Assembly: GCA_022414725.1 (NCBI GenBank)
Contig: CM039463.1
Location: 37,594,816-37,658,815, forward strand
DNA length: 64,000 nt
Direction: 5' to 3'
From: Microglena sp. YARC
Taxonomy: Eukaryota > Chlorophyta > Chlorophyceae > Chlamydomonadales > Chlamydomonadaceae
A model generated the notes under the pieces. That model did no database searches. It saw only the letters and a list, made by a program, of their open reading frames with translations, and was not told the DNA's origin. A program made the position numbers and the translations under genes. Positions 10,756 through 22,481 of the stretch are shown here, in pieces (positions within the stretch are counted from its first letter, which is position 1; every line of letters starts with the position of its first letter).

Positions 10756-11040
10756 GTGCACACAAACTTTCACCCACCCAATCACACCCACACAAACTCC
10801 CTCCCACCCACACCAAACCACACACAAACTCCCACCCACCCACACCTACCCACACATACACACAAACTCACACTTACACACACACGCACCCACACACACG
10901 CACATGCAAGCCTGAATCTAGGACAGTAGCGTTGCATTGTCCTGTAGCGCAAAACACGGCGCGAGGCGCTGCCTCTTTCAAGGGGTCCGTGGGGCGTAGA
11001 GGTATGCACTGTTACTTTTTGGGGCAACAAATGGCAGCTT
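10756..11040. repeat. CACACC-rich tract and short unique stretch
   Basis: CAC/CCA microsatellite occupies 10760-10910. It is followed by about 100 bp of non-repetitive sequence (CCTGTAGCGCAAAACACGG) ending in a donor-like GTAGAG|GTATGC. A short exon at about 10921-11000 is possible but unsupported. Confidence 0.5.
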
Positions 11041-12240
11041 CCAGCCAGCTCCAGTAGCCAGGCACTGCCCCCACCCCCACCCCCCTCAAACCCACCCACC
11101 TGCCCTTACCCCCACCCCACCTATCTGCCACTAAGCTCCATCTGAACTCCCCACCTCTCATACCCCATCTTGCTGCCGGCTTACCAAGGCGCCCTCGCAA
11201 AATAGAACCTCCTACCACTTCTCTATATTGTGTTCCCTCCTCACTACTGATACAACTCCCCCCCCAACACACACCTCCCACACCCTCTTCACCGCACACC
11301 TCCCCCTCCCCCCTGCCAGTAACCTCCACCCCAACCCCTCCCTACCTTTCATACACCTTCTGCCACTGGCTTACCAAGGCGCCCTCGCAAAATATAACCT
11401 CCTACCACTTCTCTATATTTTGTTCCCTCTTCACTACTGATGCAACTCCCCTCCCACACCCTTTTCACTGCACACCTCCCCCACCCCCTTGCCAGTAACC
11501 TCTACCTCAACCCCTCCCCTCCTCTCACACACTTTTCCGCTAGCTTATCAAGGCGCCCCTGCAAAATAGAACCTCCTACCACTTCTCTATATGTTGTTCC
11601 CTTTTCACTACTGATGCACCTCCTCCCCCCCCCATCTCCTCCCCCACCCTCTTCACCGCACACCCTCCCCCACCCTCCTGCCAGTAACCTCTACCCCAAC
11701 CCCTCCCCTCCCCTCACACGCTGCCAGCTTATCAAGGCACCCCCGCAAAATATATCCCCCCTACACCCTGTTTGCTTCCCTTCATTGTCCCCTCAAACCC
11801 TCTCCATTTTTCATACCCCCCCCCCCCCCCCCACCACCACCACCACCACACACACACACACACACTTACCCCCATCCCTCACCCTCTTCACCGCACATTT
11901 CCCCCACACCCACACCCACACCCACACACCCGCTGGCGGTATGCACTGTCAGTTTTGGGGGCTACACATGGCAGCTCCCAGCCAGCTCCAGTAGCCAGAC
12001 ACTGCCCCCACCAACCCCTGCCACTAACCAACTCCCCACCTCTCATACGCCCTCTGCCGCCAGCTCACCAAGGCGCCCCCACAAAATAGAAACCTACAAC
12101 CTCTAAGAGCCAAGACACCCCCACCCCCACCCCCACTCCCACCTATCTGCCAATAACCTCCATCCCAACTCTCCACCTCTCATACACCTTCTGTTGCCAG
12201 CTCACCAAGGCGCCCCCGCAAAATAGAAACCTACAACCTC
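11041..12240. repeat. ~185-bp degenerate tandem array, C-rich
   Basis: Six to seven diverged copies carrying CTTACCAAGGCGCCCTCGCA and AAAATAGAACCTCCTACCAC with C-rich linkers. A second module (ATGGCAGCTTCCAGCCAGCT) appears at 11030 and 11965. Pro/Ser/Thr-rich frames are composition artefacts. Confidence 0.85.
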
Positions 12241-12607
12241 TGAGGGCCAAGACAGTTCACCTTGGGTTGACCCCAAGGGAGTTTGGGGGTGGCGAAATTA
12301 AAGGTGGGCATTCCAGTTATGCTCTTAAATCTTTCATGGGTTTGCCCTAACTTTGTGATTTATCGCGAAGTTAAGATTCGGGCCGCTTTGGTTGAAACAC
12401 ACTTTGGGCCCCTCTTTTGTACAACTTTTGTACAACTTTATTTTTGGCTAAACAAAAACTTTGTTTTTTATAGTTTGAGGATAGGCTCTATCAAAAGCGA
12501 AGGTGCGGTACGGCAGCTTTTTTCTTGCCCCCCCCCTCGGGCATTCCTCAGGAAAACATATTTATGTATGATTCTTGTTTCACCACTCATCTTTGTTAAG
12601 CTCGTGT
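12241..12607. other. unique stretch, no gene supported
   Basis: Mixed-composition sequence. A 110-codon frame starting at 12283 has no recognisable family or splice context. Confidence 0.4.
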
Positions 12608-12736
12608 TGCACTGATCACTGTGTATCGTTCTGCCCATGTAAATGTATGTTGCACTGCTCATTGTGTATTGTTCTGCCTATGTAAATGTATGTTGCACTT
12701 CTCACTGTGTATTGTTCTGCCTATGCAAATGTATGT
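12608..12736. repeat. 43-bp direct repeat, three copies
   Basis: Three copies of a unit containing GTGTATTGTTCTGCCTATG and AAATGTATGT. It could be the tail of a retroelement, but no adjoining coding domain is seen. Confidence 0.8.
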
Positions 12737-12904
12737 TTTGTGGCAACCTGGCAGTACGCTAGCGGTACATCCACCGCCCCCTGTTATAATCACACTCGTC
12801 ACCACGAAGATCACTCACAACTGTTTTGTACGTGTGGTTTTTATTATCCTTCAACGAGAACTTTCTGAGTCACCTGGATTACCTGTTTGGTTGATCACTA
12901 CTTT

Positions 12905-13145
12905 TGACCCTCTTTTGACCCCACACCCCGCACTCCATACCCATTACCCCATACCCCATACCCCGCACCCCATGCCTTAAACCCCACACCCTAGACCCCA
13001 CACCCCAAACCCCCTACGCCACACCCCCATACCCCACACCCCACACCCATTACCGCATACCCCCTCTCACCCTCACCCTTCCATAACCCACACCCTCACC
13101 CTCACCCACACCCATACCCCACACCCCAACCCCCCCCTCACCCTC
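12905..13145. repeat. degenerate CCCCACA/CCCCATA tract
   Basis: Irregular 6-8 bp repeats of the ACCCCACACC, ACCCCATA and ACCCTCACCCTC type. It resembles a degenerate telomere-like tract but has no regular CCCTAAA-type period. Confidence 0.8.
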
Positions 13146-13199
13146 ACAGAGATATCCTCGCAGTCCCAGCCAGCAGCTGGATTCAAGGGCGATTCAAAC

Positions 13200-16100
13200 T
13201 GGCCTAGTTGGCTAAGAACACAGGCTCAAGTCAACACAGCAACTGAGAATACTATGGCTATTCCACCTTCCATGTGCTTTGGCTCATACTCTCAAAAGGG
13301 GCTAGAGACATTAGGTAGGTGACAAACACCATGAGACAGCAGAGCAAAGCAAAGCAGAGAAGAGAAGAGCAAAGCAGGGCAGATAAATGCAGAGCAAAGC
13401 AGAGCAGAGAAAAGTAGAGGCACGAGGCAGGTGGCACACACCATGATACAGCAGAGCAAAGCAGAGTAGAGCAGAGAAAAGTAGAGAAAAGTAGAGGCAC
13501 CAGGGAGGTAACACACACCATGATACAGCAGAGCACAGCACAGCATGGCAAGTCAACACAGCGACTGCGAGTGCTTCAGCTATTCCACCCCCCATGTGCT
13601 TTGGCCCATACTCTCAAAAGGGGCTAGACACATTAGGTAGGAGGCACACACCATGATACAGCAGAGCAGAGCAAAGCAGGGCAGATTAAAGCAGAGCAAA
13701 GCAGAGCAGATAAAGTAGAGGCATCAGGCAGGTGGCACACACCATGATAAAGCAAAGCAAAGCATAGCAAGTCAATGCAACAGTTGAGAGTGCTTCAAGT
13801 ACTCCACCCGAGCAGAGCAAAGATGATCAGAGCTAAGCAGAGCAAAGCAAAGCAGAGCAGAGCAGAGCGAAGCAGAGCGAAGCAGAGCGAAGCAGAGCAG
13901 AGCAAAGCAAAGCAGAGCAAAGCAAAGCAGAGCAAAGCAGAGCAGAGTAGAGCAGAGCAGAGCAAAGCAGAACAGAGCAAAGCAGGGCAGAGCAAAGCAG
14001 GGCAGAGCAAAGCAGGGCAGAGCAAAGCAGGGCAGAGCAAAGCAGAGCAAATCAGAGCAAAGCAGAGCAGATAAAAGTAGAGGCATCAGGCAGGTGGCAC
14101 ACACCATGATAGAGCAAAGCAATACATAGCAAGTCAATGCAACAGTTGAGAGTGCTTCCAGTACTCCACCCGAGCAGAGCAAGGCAGAGCAGAGCAAAGC
14201 AGAGCAGAGCGAAGCAGAGCAAAGCAAAGCAGAGCAGAGCAAAGCAGAGTAGAGCAAAGCAGAGCAGAGCAAAGCAGAGCAAAGCAGAGCGAAGCAGAGC
14301 GAAGCAGAGCGAAGCAGAGCGAGGCAGAGCGAAGCAGAGCAGAGCAAAGCAAAGCAGAGCAAAGCAAAGCAGAGCAGAGTAGAGCAGAGCAGAGCAAAGC
14401 AGAACAGAGCAAAGCAGGGCAGATCAAACCAGGGCAGAGCAAAGCAGGGCAGAGCAAAGCAGGGCAGATTAAAGCAGAGCAAAGCAGAGCAGATAAAAGT
14501 AGAGGCATCAGGCAGGTGGCACACACCATGATAGAGCAAAGCAATACATAGCAAGTCAATGCAACAGTTGAGAGTGCTTCCAGTACTCCACCCGAGCAGA
14601 GCAAGGCAGAGCAGAGCAAAGCAGAGCAAAGCAGAGCAGAGCGAAGCAGAGCAAAGCAAAGCAGAGCAGAGCAAAGCAGAGTAGAGCAAAGCAGAGCAGA
14701 GCAAAGCAGATCAAAGCAGAACGAAGCAGAGCAAAGGAGAGCAGAGCGAAGCAGAGCAGTGCGAAGCAGAGCAGTGCGAAGCAGAGCAGTGCGAAGCAGA
14801 GCAGAGCAGAGGGAAGCAGAGCAAAGCAAAGCAAAGCAGAGCAAAGCAGAGCAAAGCAGAGCAAAGCAGAGCAGAGTAGAGCAGAGCAGAGCAAAGCAGA
14901 ACAGAGCAAAGCAGGGCAGAGCAAAGCAGGGCAGAGCAAAGCAGAGCTAATCAGAGCAAAGCAGAGCAGATAAAAGTAGAGGCATCAGGCAGGTGGCACA
15001 CACCATGATAGAGCAAAGCAATACATAGCAAGTCAATGCAGCAGTTGAGAGTGCTTCCAGTACTCCACCCGAGCAGAGCAAGACAGAGCAAAGCAGAGCA
15101 GAGCAAAGCAGAGCAGAGCGAAGCAGAGCGAAGCAGAGCAAAGCAATGCAGAGCAGAGCAAAGCAGAGTAGAGCAAAGCAGAGCAGAACAAAGCAGAGCG
15201 AAGCAGAGCGAAGCAGAGCAAAGCAGAGCAGAGCGAAGCGGAGCAGAGCAGTGCGAAGCTAAGCAGAGCAGAGCGAAGCAGAGCAGAGCAGAGCAGAGCA
15301 GAGCAGAGCAGAGCGAAGCAGAGCAGAGCAGAGCAGAGCGAAGCAGAGCAGAGCACAGCGAAGCAGAGCAAAGCGAAGCAGAGCAGAGCAGAGCAGAGCG
15401 AAGCAGAGCAAAAAAGAGCAGAGCAAAGCAGAGTAGAGCAAAGCAGAGCAGAGCAGAGCTGAGCAGAGCAGAGTAGAGCAAAGCAGAGCAGAGCAGACCA
15501 GAGCAAAGCAGAGTAGAGCAGAGCAAAGCAGAGCAGAGCAAAGCTGAGTAGAGCAGAGCAGAGTAGAGCAGAGCAGAGCAAAGTAGAGGCACCAGGTAGG
15601 AGGCACACAGCATGATAAAGCAGAGCAAAGCATAGCAAGTCAATGCAGCAACTGAGAGTGATTCCCGTTTTCCACCTGAGCAGAGCAAAGCAGAGCGAAG
15701 CAGAGCGAAGCAGAGCGAAGCAGAGCGAAGCAGAGCGAAGCAGAGCGAAGCAGAGCAAAGCAGAGCAGAGCAGAGCGAAGCAGAGCAGAGCAGTGTGAAG
15801 CTAAGCAGAGCAGAGCAAAGCAGAGTAGAGCAGAGCAAAGTAGAGGCACCAGGTAGGAGGCATACAGCATGATATAGCAGAGCAAAGCATAGCAAGTCAA
15901 TGCAGCAACTGAGAATGATTCCCGTTTTCCACCTGAGCAGAGCAAAGAAGAGCAGAGCAGAGAAAAGCAAAGAAAAGCAGAGGCACCAGGTAGGAGGCAC
16001 ACACCACGATAAAGGAGAGCACAGCACAGCATAGCAAGTCAATGCAGCGACTGAGAGTGCTATGGCTATTCCACCCCCCATGTGCTTTGGCTCATACTTT

Positions 16101-16225
16101 ATAAAGGGGGTACAGACACCAGGTAGGTGACACACACCATGATGCAGCAGAGCAAAGCGTAGCAGAGCGTAGCAGAGAAGAGAAGAGAAAAGTAAGAAAA
16201 AGTTAGAAAACAAGTAAGAAAAGGA
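13200..16225. repeat. AGCAGAGCAA satellite with higher-order units
   Basis: About 3 kb of AGCAGAGCAAAGC-type 5/10-bp repeats. They are punctuated by a ~100-bp spacer (AGGCAGGTGGCACACACCAT ... GAGAGTGCTTCCAGTACTCC) near 13310, 13430, 13640, 13730, 14080, 14505, 14985, 15590, 15850, 15985 and 16115. The spacing of about 410-480 bp in the middle shows higher-order duplication. Minus-strand frames up to 427 codons (LLCSALLCFA-type) are repeat artefacts. Confidence 0.95.
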
Positions 16226-16228
16226 AGG

Positions 16229-16312
16229 CTTCAATTTTCCGGTCGGTTGAACAAACGGACAACGGGGTGAATCTGGGGGCTTCCGCTCCCCAGGAGGAGG
16301 GGCTCTGCCAAA
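16229..16312 (+). repeat. GC-hairpin repeat family, copy 3
   Basis: AACGGACAACGGGGTGAATC is followed by GGGGGCTTCCGCTCCCC and a G-rich arm. Confidence 0.6.
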
Positions 16313-16740
16313 TGAAGAGGAAACAAAACAAAACTAAACAGAACAAAGAAAAGGAAAGGAAAACAAAGGTGGGCACAGGAAAGCAAGTGAAAGCAAACCA
16401 AAGGAAAGCAAATCAAAGCAAGGGAAATCGAATTAAAGATAAGCCGCATCTAAAACCAAAGCCAGGGGCAAGACCATGACCAAAACAAAACCAAAAACAA
16501 TAACAAACAAACATGAAACAAACCTAAGCCAATATCAAAGCAAGGTAAAGCAAATCTAAGATAAGCCGCATCTAAAACCAAAGCCTCGGGCAAGACCAAA
16601 ACCAAACAAAAAACAAAAAAACAATAAGTAAACAAACAAACAAAAACAAACAGAAAGCAAACAAACAATAAGTAAACAAACAAACAAACAAACAGAAAAC
16701 AAACAAAAAGCAAACAGAAACAATAACAAAAACAAATACA
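16313..16740. repeat. AAAC/AAGC-rich purine tracts, internal duplication
   Basis: A/C-rich simple sequence. GATAAGCCGCATCTAAAACC occurs twice (about 16438 and 16560), showing a ~122-bp duplication. No gene. Confidence 0.8.
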
Positions 16741-16950
16741 AGTCCTATGCAGCGTCGCAAGTGACGCTGGAAATTGGGGGAGTGTGTTGGCAACGGAACC
16801 AAAAGGTGGTAACGATGGAGCTGACCGAAGCCAGTTAGTTATGAGACAGTTTGCTGACGTGTCGGCTTCAATTTTTTTGTCGCACAGACGGACAACGGGG
16901 TAACACTGGGGGGTCCGGCCCCCCCAGAAGGGGGGGCTCCACCAACATAC
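16741..16950 (+). repeat. GC-hairpin repeat family, longest copy
   Basis: Extends the module leftward with GACCGAAGCCAGTTAGTTAT and TGTCGGCTTCAATTTTTTTG before GACGGACAACGGGG and the G/C inverted segment. It is the best match to the inverted copy at 7305-7445. Confidence 0.65.
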
Positions 16951-17082
16951 AGAAGACAAAGCCAAGCCAACATCAAAGCTTAAATCAATACCCACGCCTG
17001 AAACACAAAGGAAGGCACAGAAACCAACACTCACAAAACCCGCAATAAAAAAAAAAAAAATCCTCCACACCACCACTATATC

Positions 17083-17083
<1 letters not shown>

Positions 17084-17115
<32 letters not shown>
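17084..17115. repeat. poly-C run of 32
   Basis: Uninterrupted C32, preceded by A14-type and followed by ACACCC-rich sequence. Confidence 0.85.
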
Positions 17116-17118
<3 letters not shown>

Positions 17119-17268
17119 AAACACACCCACACACAAACACACCCACACACAGACACCCACCCACCCACCCACACTATCTCCCACCTCCCAGGGCGCTCCA
17201 AGTCTGCCAAGCCACTCCGATCAGCATTGAGTGCAGGATTAATTCTCCAAGGTGCCGCGACGGCTGCT

Positions 17269-17494
17269 GCTGAAAGCAGTTCACATGCTCCTTGGAGTCC
17301 TAGAACGGCCGGCCGCTGTGTGAGTTTGTTTGTTCAGCGCATGTGACTTGGACGCATCATCATCAGGTTAAAAATAATAAGGATAATATTCAAAAGGATA
17401 ACAATAAGTATCCAAGGCACTCTGCTGAAAGCAGTTCACATGTTCCTTGGAGTCCTAGGATGGCCGGCCGCTGTGTGAGTTTGTTTGTTCAGCA
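17269..17494. repeat. 70-bp direct repeat (two copies plus a partial)
   Basis: CTGAAAGCAGTTCACATG ... CGGCCGGCCGCTGTGTGAGT occurs at 17269-17338 and 17424-17493. The GTGTGAGTTTGTTTGT end and the following GACTTGGA(C/T)GCATCATC recur again near 17950. Confidence 0.85.
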
Positions 17495-17499
17495 CATTT

Positions 17500-18004
17500 A
17501 TACTGTCAATACTACCTGTACCTTGACAACTTCCACTACCTCTACCACTACCATTATCACTTCCGCTACCTCAATCAATACCACCACTACCGCTACCAAT
17601 ACCAATCCTACCTCTACCTTGACCACTACCTCTACCACTACCACTACCGCTACCGCAATCACTACCACCACTACCTCTACCACTACCACTACTATTATCA
17701 CTACGGCTACCGCAATCAATACCACCACTGCCAATACCAATACCAAAACTAGGTCTACCTTGACCACTACCTCTACCACTATCACTACCGCTACCACAAT
17801 CACTACCACCACTGCCGCTAACAAACCAAAACTACCTTGACCTTGACCTCTACTGCTACCTCCACCAAAGACTTTTTTCATTTTAATAGCGACAATGTCG
17901 CCAAAACGGGGTCAAAACTAGCGATCGACGTATCATTGGCCGGAAGTTATGTGAGTTTGTTTGTCCATCCCTTGTGACTTGGATGCATCATCGTCAGGAT
18001 ACAT

Positions 18005-18036
<32 letters not shown>

Positions 18037-18785
18037 TCATAGGGATACATCATCATCATCATCAGGATGCATGTCAACCTTTACTACTACCTCTACCACT
18101 ATCATTGCCACTTTCAATACCACTACTACCTCTACCTCTACCTCTACCACTACTACCTTGACCACTACCTGTACCATTGCCATTATCAATACCACTACTA
18201 CCTCTACTTCTACCACTACTACCTCTAGCTTTACCACTACCGCTGCCGCTACCAATAACGACTACCACTACCACTACTACCGCTACCACAACTACCTTGA
18301 CCTTGACCACTACCAATACGTCTAATACTAACGCTACCAATACCACCACCACTACTACCGCTACCACTACCACTTCTACCACTACCACCATTACTCCTTC
18401 AACTACTACCACTACCATTACTACCCCTACCTCTTCCACTACCAATGCCAATACTAGCTCTACCTCTACCTCTACCACCAACACGACCTCTACCACTAAC
18501 ACTTCCTCTACCACTTACACTACCACTACCGCTTACACTACCTCTACCACTTCCTCTACCACTTACACCACCACTACCACTACCACTACCACTACCACTA
18601 CCACTACCTCTACCACTTCCTCTACCACTTACACAACCACTACCACAACCTGTACCTCTACATCTACATCTACATCTACCTCTACCTCTACCCCAATCTC
18701 TACCTCTACCTCTACCTCTACCTCTACCTCTACCTCTACCTCTACCTCTACCTCTACCACTACCACCTCCACTACTACCACTATC
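17500..18785. repeat. TACCTC/TACCAC minisatellite, with an AGC tract
   Basis: About 1.25 kb of TACCACTACC and TACCTCTACC repeats, interrupted at 17870-18065 by non-array sequence containing (AGC)n and (ATC)n. Thr/Ser or Val/Gly frames are artefacts. It lies immediately upstream of the exon at 18878. Confidence 0.95.
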
Positions 18786-18877
18786 ACTATATGCCTGCTT
18801 GTCTGCTTGCCAGCTTGCCTGCTTGTTCATCTTCTTGACGTAAGTCCTCCTCCCCCCTTTGACCTCCCATCCAACAG

Positions 18878-19076
18878 ACATTCTTCGACCGTGCTGAAGA
18901 CGACCCGTGCCATCTACCCCCTCTCCGTGTGCCCAAGTTCCCACTCCCCTACACAGAATATTCATTACCAGTATCAGCATCACCAGCACCAGCAGCAACA
19001 GCAACAGGCAATTTTGACAGCAGGCAGCTCCTTTCCTACCAACCCGATGGAACTTACCTGAATGACTTTGTGGCTG
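18878..19076 (+). CDS. host gene B, internal exon (unknown protein)
   Basis: I do not recognise the family. A pyrimidine-rich tract and acceptor CATCCAACAG| lead into 66 open codons, followed by a donor GTGGCTG|GTAGGG. The exon starts in phase 0 and ends with one base of a codon. The translation has the look of a real protein against repeat flanks: TFFDRAEDDPCHLPPLRVPK, an Ala/Pro/Ser-rich linker, then LLSYQPDGTYLNDFVA. If the donor is not used the frame continues to TAG at 19283-19285. The end phase would fit an acceptor after TATAG at 29593, but not the array-type acceptor at 29570, so a link to that exon is only possible. Confidence 0.6.
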
Positions 19077-19523
19077 GTAGGGCTCTGTGGTGGGGGGGTC
19101 AGGGGCAGCGACTTGGGGTTCTGGTAGGGGCTCTGGGGGCGGACTGGGACTGGACGGGGCCAGGCAGGGAATTGGAGTTCCAAGCCGGGGGCCGGTGTGG
19201 GTGGGGAGACATCAGGAGCCTCCCCCAAAGGGCAAAATGCTGCGAAAGTCCCCAGCACTTTGTTTGCTCGTCAGATCCACAGTAGAAGTCTTCTGCAAGG
19301 GGCAGCCACCTAGTGATCTAGTCACACCTGCCAAGTGTACCAGGGTGCAGTCAAATCAAAACTGAGGCGGGCTAACCTATAAGGGGAAGTGTTGGGGCAA
19401 ACCAAAGGGAGATCCAGGCTGAGCGACGGGGCGAGTGAAGTGTGCAGCAGGTGCCACTACCAAAGGCCCTAATGTAGAGGTGTACGTTACACTATATATG
19501 CTATAATAAACCCCTCATGTATT

Positions 19524-19527
<4 letters not shown>
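19077..19527. other. intron or 3' region after exon 18878
   Basis: G-rich sequence then mixed composition. No further exon can be supported. Confidence 0.4.

Positions 19528-19576
<49 letters not shown>
19528..19576. repeat. poly-C run of 49
   Basis: The longest homopolymer in the window. Its length is uncertain for technical reasons. Confidence 0.85.
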
Positions 19577-19579
<3 letters not shown>

Positions 19580-19904
19580 TCCGCCTTCCCACCTCCTTTC
19601 GTAGTACAGGTGTCCTACGGAAGTTGGGGCCTCATTGAGGGATGGTAATCACTAGCAGGTGCCAGTTGGATTGTTTGGGGTTCAGTTCATCAATGCTTTT
19701 TCTTTTCAAGCCCTTCCTATCACGGTTTGGCAAGTCTCTTTAACCTATTTGGCCTAGCCCTGGACTGTAACATACATACATACACGTACCCCAGGGACAG
19801 GCCAATAGGCTAAAGGGACTTGCCCAACCCAAAGGCCCTAGTCCTCTTTTTACTCGACAGCTGCTGTAATCGACTTGGCTTGGCTGTACTGTACGGCTAC
19901 TAGG

Positions 19905-20320
19905 CAGGCCCTGATACTATTATACAGCTACTGTACCGCTACTAGGCAGGCCATAGTACTACTCAATAGCTACTGGACAGCTACTAGGCAGGCCCTAATA
20001 CTACTCAGCAGCTACTGGACAGCTACTCTACAGCTACTAGGCAGGCCCTAGTACTACTCTACAACTACTGGACAGCTACTAGGCAGGCCCTAGTACTACT
20101 CAGCAGCTACTGGACAGCTACTAGGCAGGCCCTAGTACTACTCTACAGCTACTGGACACCTACTAGGCAGGCTCTTATACTACTCTACAACTACTGGACA
20201 GCTACTAGGCAGGCCCTAGTACTACTCAGCAGCTACTGGACAGCTACTAGGCTGGCCCTAGTACTACTCTACAGCTACTGGACAGCTACCCGGCAGGCCC
20301 TAGTACTGTATTAACTTGAC
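19905..20320. repeat. ~42-bp minisatellite
   Basis: About ten copies of a unit carrying CTACTAGGCAGGCCCTAGTA and CTACTGGACAG, with CAGCAG/TACAAC variants. Confidence 0.9.
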
Positions 20321-20407
20321 TCGGCTGAACTCGACAGCTGCTGTACTCTTGTAGTACGAGTGCTGTATGATTGTGCTCTTGCTGCACAATGTGCTCTTGT
20401 ATATACC

Positions 20408-20570
20408 TAGGGAACGCCTATATGACGTCATATGATATCATGTCATCATATGATGCCAGCAGTCTGACTATGCTAAAGTTACCATTTACATACAATACGG
20501 TATCATATGATACAATTTGTATGATATCATACTGGCCTTTGGTCAGTATCGTATGATTTGCCGATCCCTA
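20408..20570. mobile_element. 163-bp hAT-type MITE with perfect 8-bp target duplication
   Basis: Ends TAGGGAACGCC and (complement) TAGGGATCGGC. Exact TATATACC flanks at 20400-20407 and 20571-20578 give the 8-bp duplication typical of hAT transposition. The interior carries CATATGATATC palindromes like the element at 7992-8223. There is no coding capacity. Confidence 0.85.
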
Positions 20571-20579
20571 TATATACCG

Positions 20580-20744
20580 CAGGACCACAACGGTCTTACC
20601 ACAACTCTCTCTCAGAACTGATCGGTGCTACCGCAAGGGACTCGACAGAAAGTTGTGGGCAAACCGACGGTGGGATTTGGGGGCTGCGGTATACCGATGT
20701 ACACATTGGCAATACCGCAATACCGACCGGTTTGTCCTTCCCTG
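20580..20744. mobile_element. second small MITE next to the first
   Basis: Begins CAGGACCACAACGGTC and ends with the complement of CAGGGAAGGACAAACCGGTC, which are related inverted ends. The interior (GGTATACCGATG, AATACCGCAATACCGACCGG) matches a longer relative at 63211-63390. TTGTATAT follows its right end and also lies just left of the first MITE (20397-20404), suggesting this element was there first and the 163-bp MITE inserted at its left edge. Confidence 0.6.
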
Positions 20745-20795
20745 TTGTATATAGAGTATGTGAGAAGCTTCCGCATGGTGGCATTACCTCGCTTT

Positions 20796-21739
20796 GGGGC
20801 AAATTGATTCTAGAATTGAATCCTATTCAATCGTAATTAATCATTGAATTTAATCATAATTTAATATTGTTAAACAACCTAACCCACAGTTTTGCGTAGA
20901 AATCCCACACTAGGCTAAAATTGAAAAATGGGAATTCAAACGCCTTGCCACCAGGCGTGAGGTTGAAGGAACCTTACCGTTCGCTTGTGCTGGGGAATGG
21001 TCACTATGATGGATTTGGTTTTGCAGACTACTACTGCGCCTGAGCTTGTACCACCACGCGACAGCACGGTTGGAAGTACTCTACTTCTTCCAAGGCGGCA
21101 GGTCTGAAATGCGGGAACCTGGCAGACCTGTCAGGTTGATGGGTTCTACTAAACCAACCAGCCTAAGCTGAATACACAAGGCTATCCTGTTCTGAGAGGC
21201 ATATGACAGTCAGTTTGAGATCCTGTCCCACATCCTCCGTCAAATGGTGTACAATGTACTATAATCGTACGGCTCTTGTGCCGTTGTGGTCGTGCTGCAC
21301 AAAGTGCTTTAAGTGTACTACTGTTGTACCATTGTGCTCGTGTTGTACGATGTGCTCTAGTTGTAAGATTGTTCTAGGATTGTACTCTTGTTTGACAATG
21401 TGCTATAATGTTATGACTGTTGTACGATGTGCTCTAATTGGACGATTGCTGTAAGATGTGCTATAATTGTACGATTGCTGTACTCTTGTTGTACGATGTG
21501 TTAGGGTGTAGGGTTTTAAAGGGTTAAACTGTAAAAAACATATTTGTACAATTGTTAAACGATGGGCTCTTGTGTACTGGATACTGTGAGATGCTTTCAC
21601 ATTAAGTGCGCCTTCTCTTTTGTAGGAGTGGCAACGCCATTCAGACTGACTCCTACTGTGTCGATGGCAGGGAGACCAACCTCCTGGGGTGGAAATCCTT
21701 TCACAACTAAAAACAAAAACAAATTGTAGCATTACCCGG
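20796..21739. mobile_element. 944-bp insertion bounded by 15-bp direct repeats
   Basis: GCATTACCTCGCTTT occurs at 20781-20795 and 21740-21754, as expected of a target duplication. The inside begins GGGGCAAATTGATTCTAG, contains a GTACGATGTGCTCT-type minisatellite (21235-21500), and ends near an A-rich stretch (ACTAAAAACAAAAACAAATT). No transposition gene is seen. The class is unknown, possibly a non-LTR retroelement because of the duplication length. Confidence 0.55.
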
Positions 21740-21754
21740 GCATTACCTCGCTTT

Positions 21755-22481
21755 CAAACAGATCTCATTCAAGGTGGGACTTTTTGGATTTGAAATTATA
21801 CATGGTTTTTCAGCCAACACTGGGCTGCTCACCGTCTTCAATTTCCAAGTCCCCTCGCTCGCGTGAAACCCACGGAAAACAGGGAGCACACAAGACGGGT
21901 AGGACAGTAAAACAATAGTAGGGGGCCCTGTCGGGTCCTCTGGAGGTCGGCCCCGGGGTGGGGTATGGTACACAATGGCGTCTGGGTTTGTAGTTCAGTT
22001 GTATAAAATTATTACATTTCTGATTGAATGTTTAAAAACACCGGTATGACAAAGTTGTCCACGTGGGTATGCCAAGTTGAAACGCCATGCAGCGAGATAC
22101 GGTACATTTGCTAATTGCAATTGCCAACAACTTGATTGTTTGAAAGATTTAACGTAGATTGTCATGTTATGTCTTATGTCTGGGATTGGCATCCAATGGT
22201 ATGCTTGTACTTGTAAAACTTAGAGAACTGTGGGAGAGCCGCATGAATATGTAATTTATTGTAGCAGATGTGTAAATGCAGATGAGGCGGATGACTTCTT
22301 TTCTTGGGCTGTTCTGATGAAGTGGGAACATGGTTTCCGTGTGTCTACGCTGAGAGCTTGTTAGTCAGCTATTGTGTTGGACATGCTTCAGGTCCCTAGA
22401 TTGAGTCCACAGGACAGGAGGGAAACGACAGATGAAAACATTGCGTCTACAGTCCGCAACCCCTAGATCCGTAAGAGGGCG
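21755..22481. other. unique spacer
   Basis: No array, RNA gene or supported exon is seen. Short frames lack splice or family support. Confidence 0.4.

Noticed and set aside
12905..13145. Interstitial telomere
   Set aside because: The units vary in length and sequence (CCCCACA, CCCCATA, CCCTCA), with no run of a single telomeric repeat.
13772..16234. Long minus-strand frames (310-427 codons, LLCSA-rich) as membrane proteins
   Set aside because: They follow the 10-bp satellite period exactly and occur in several frames at once. No start context, splice signal or domain is present.
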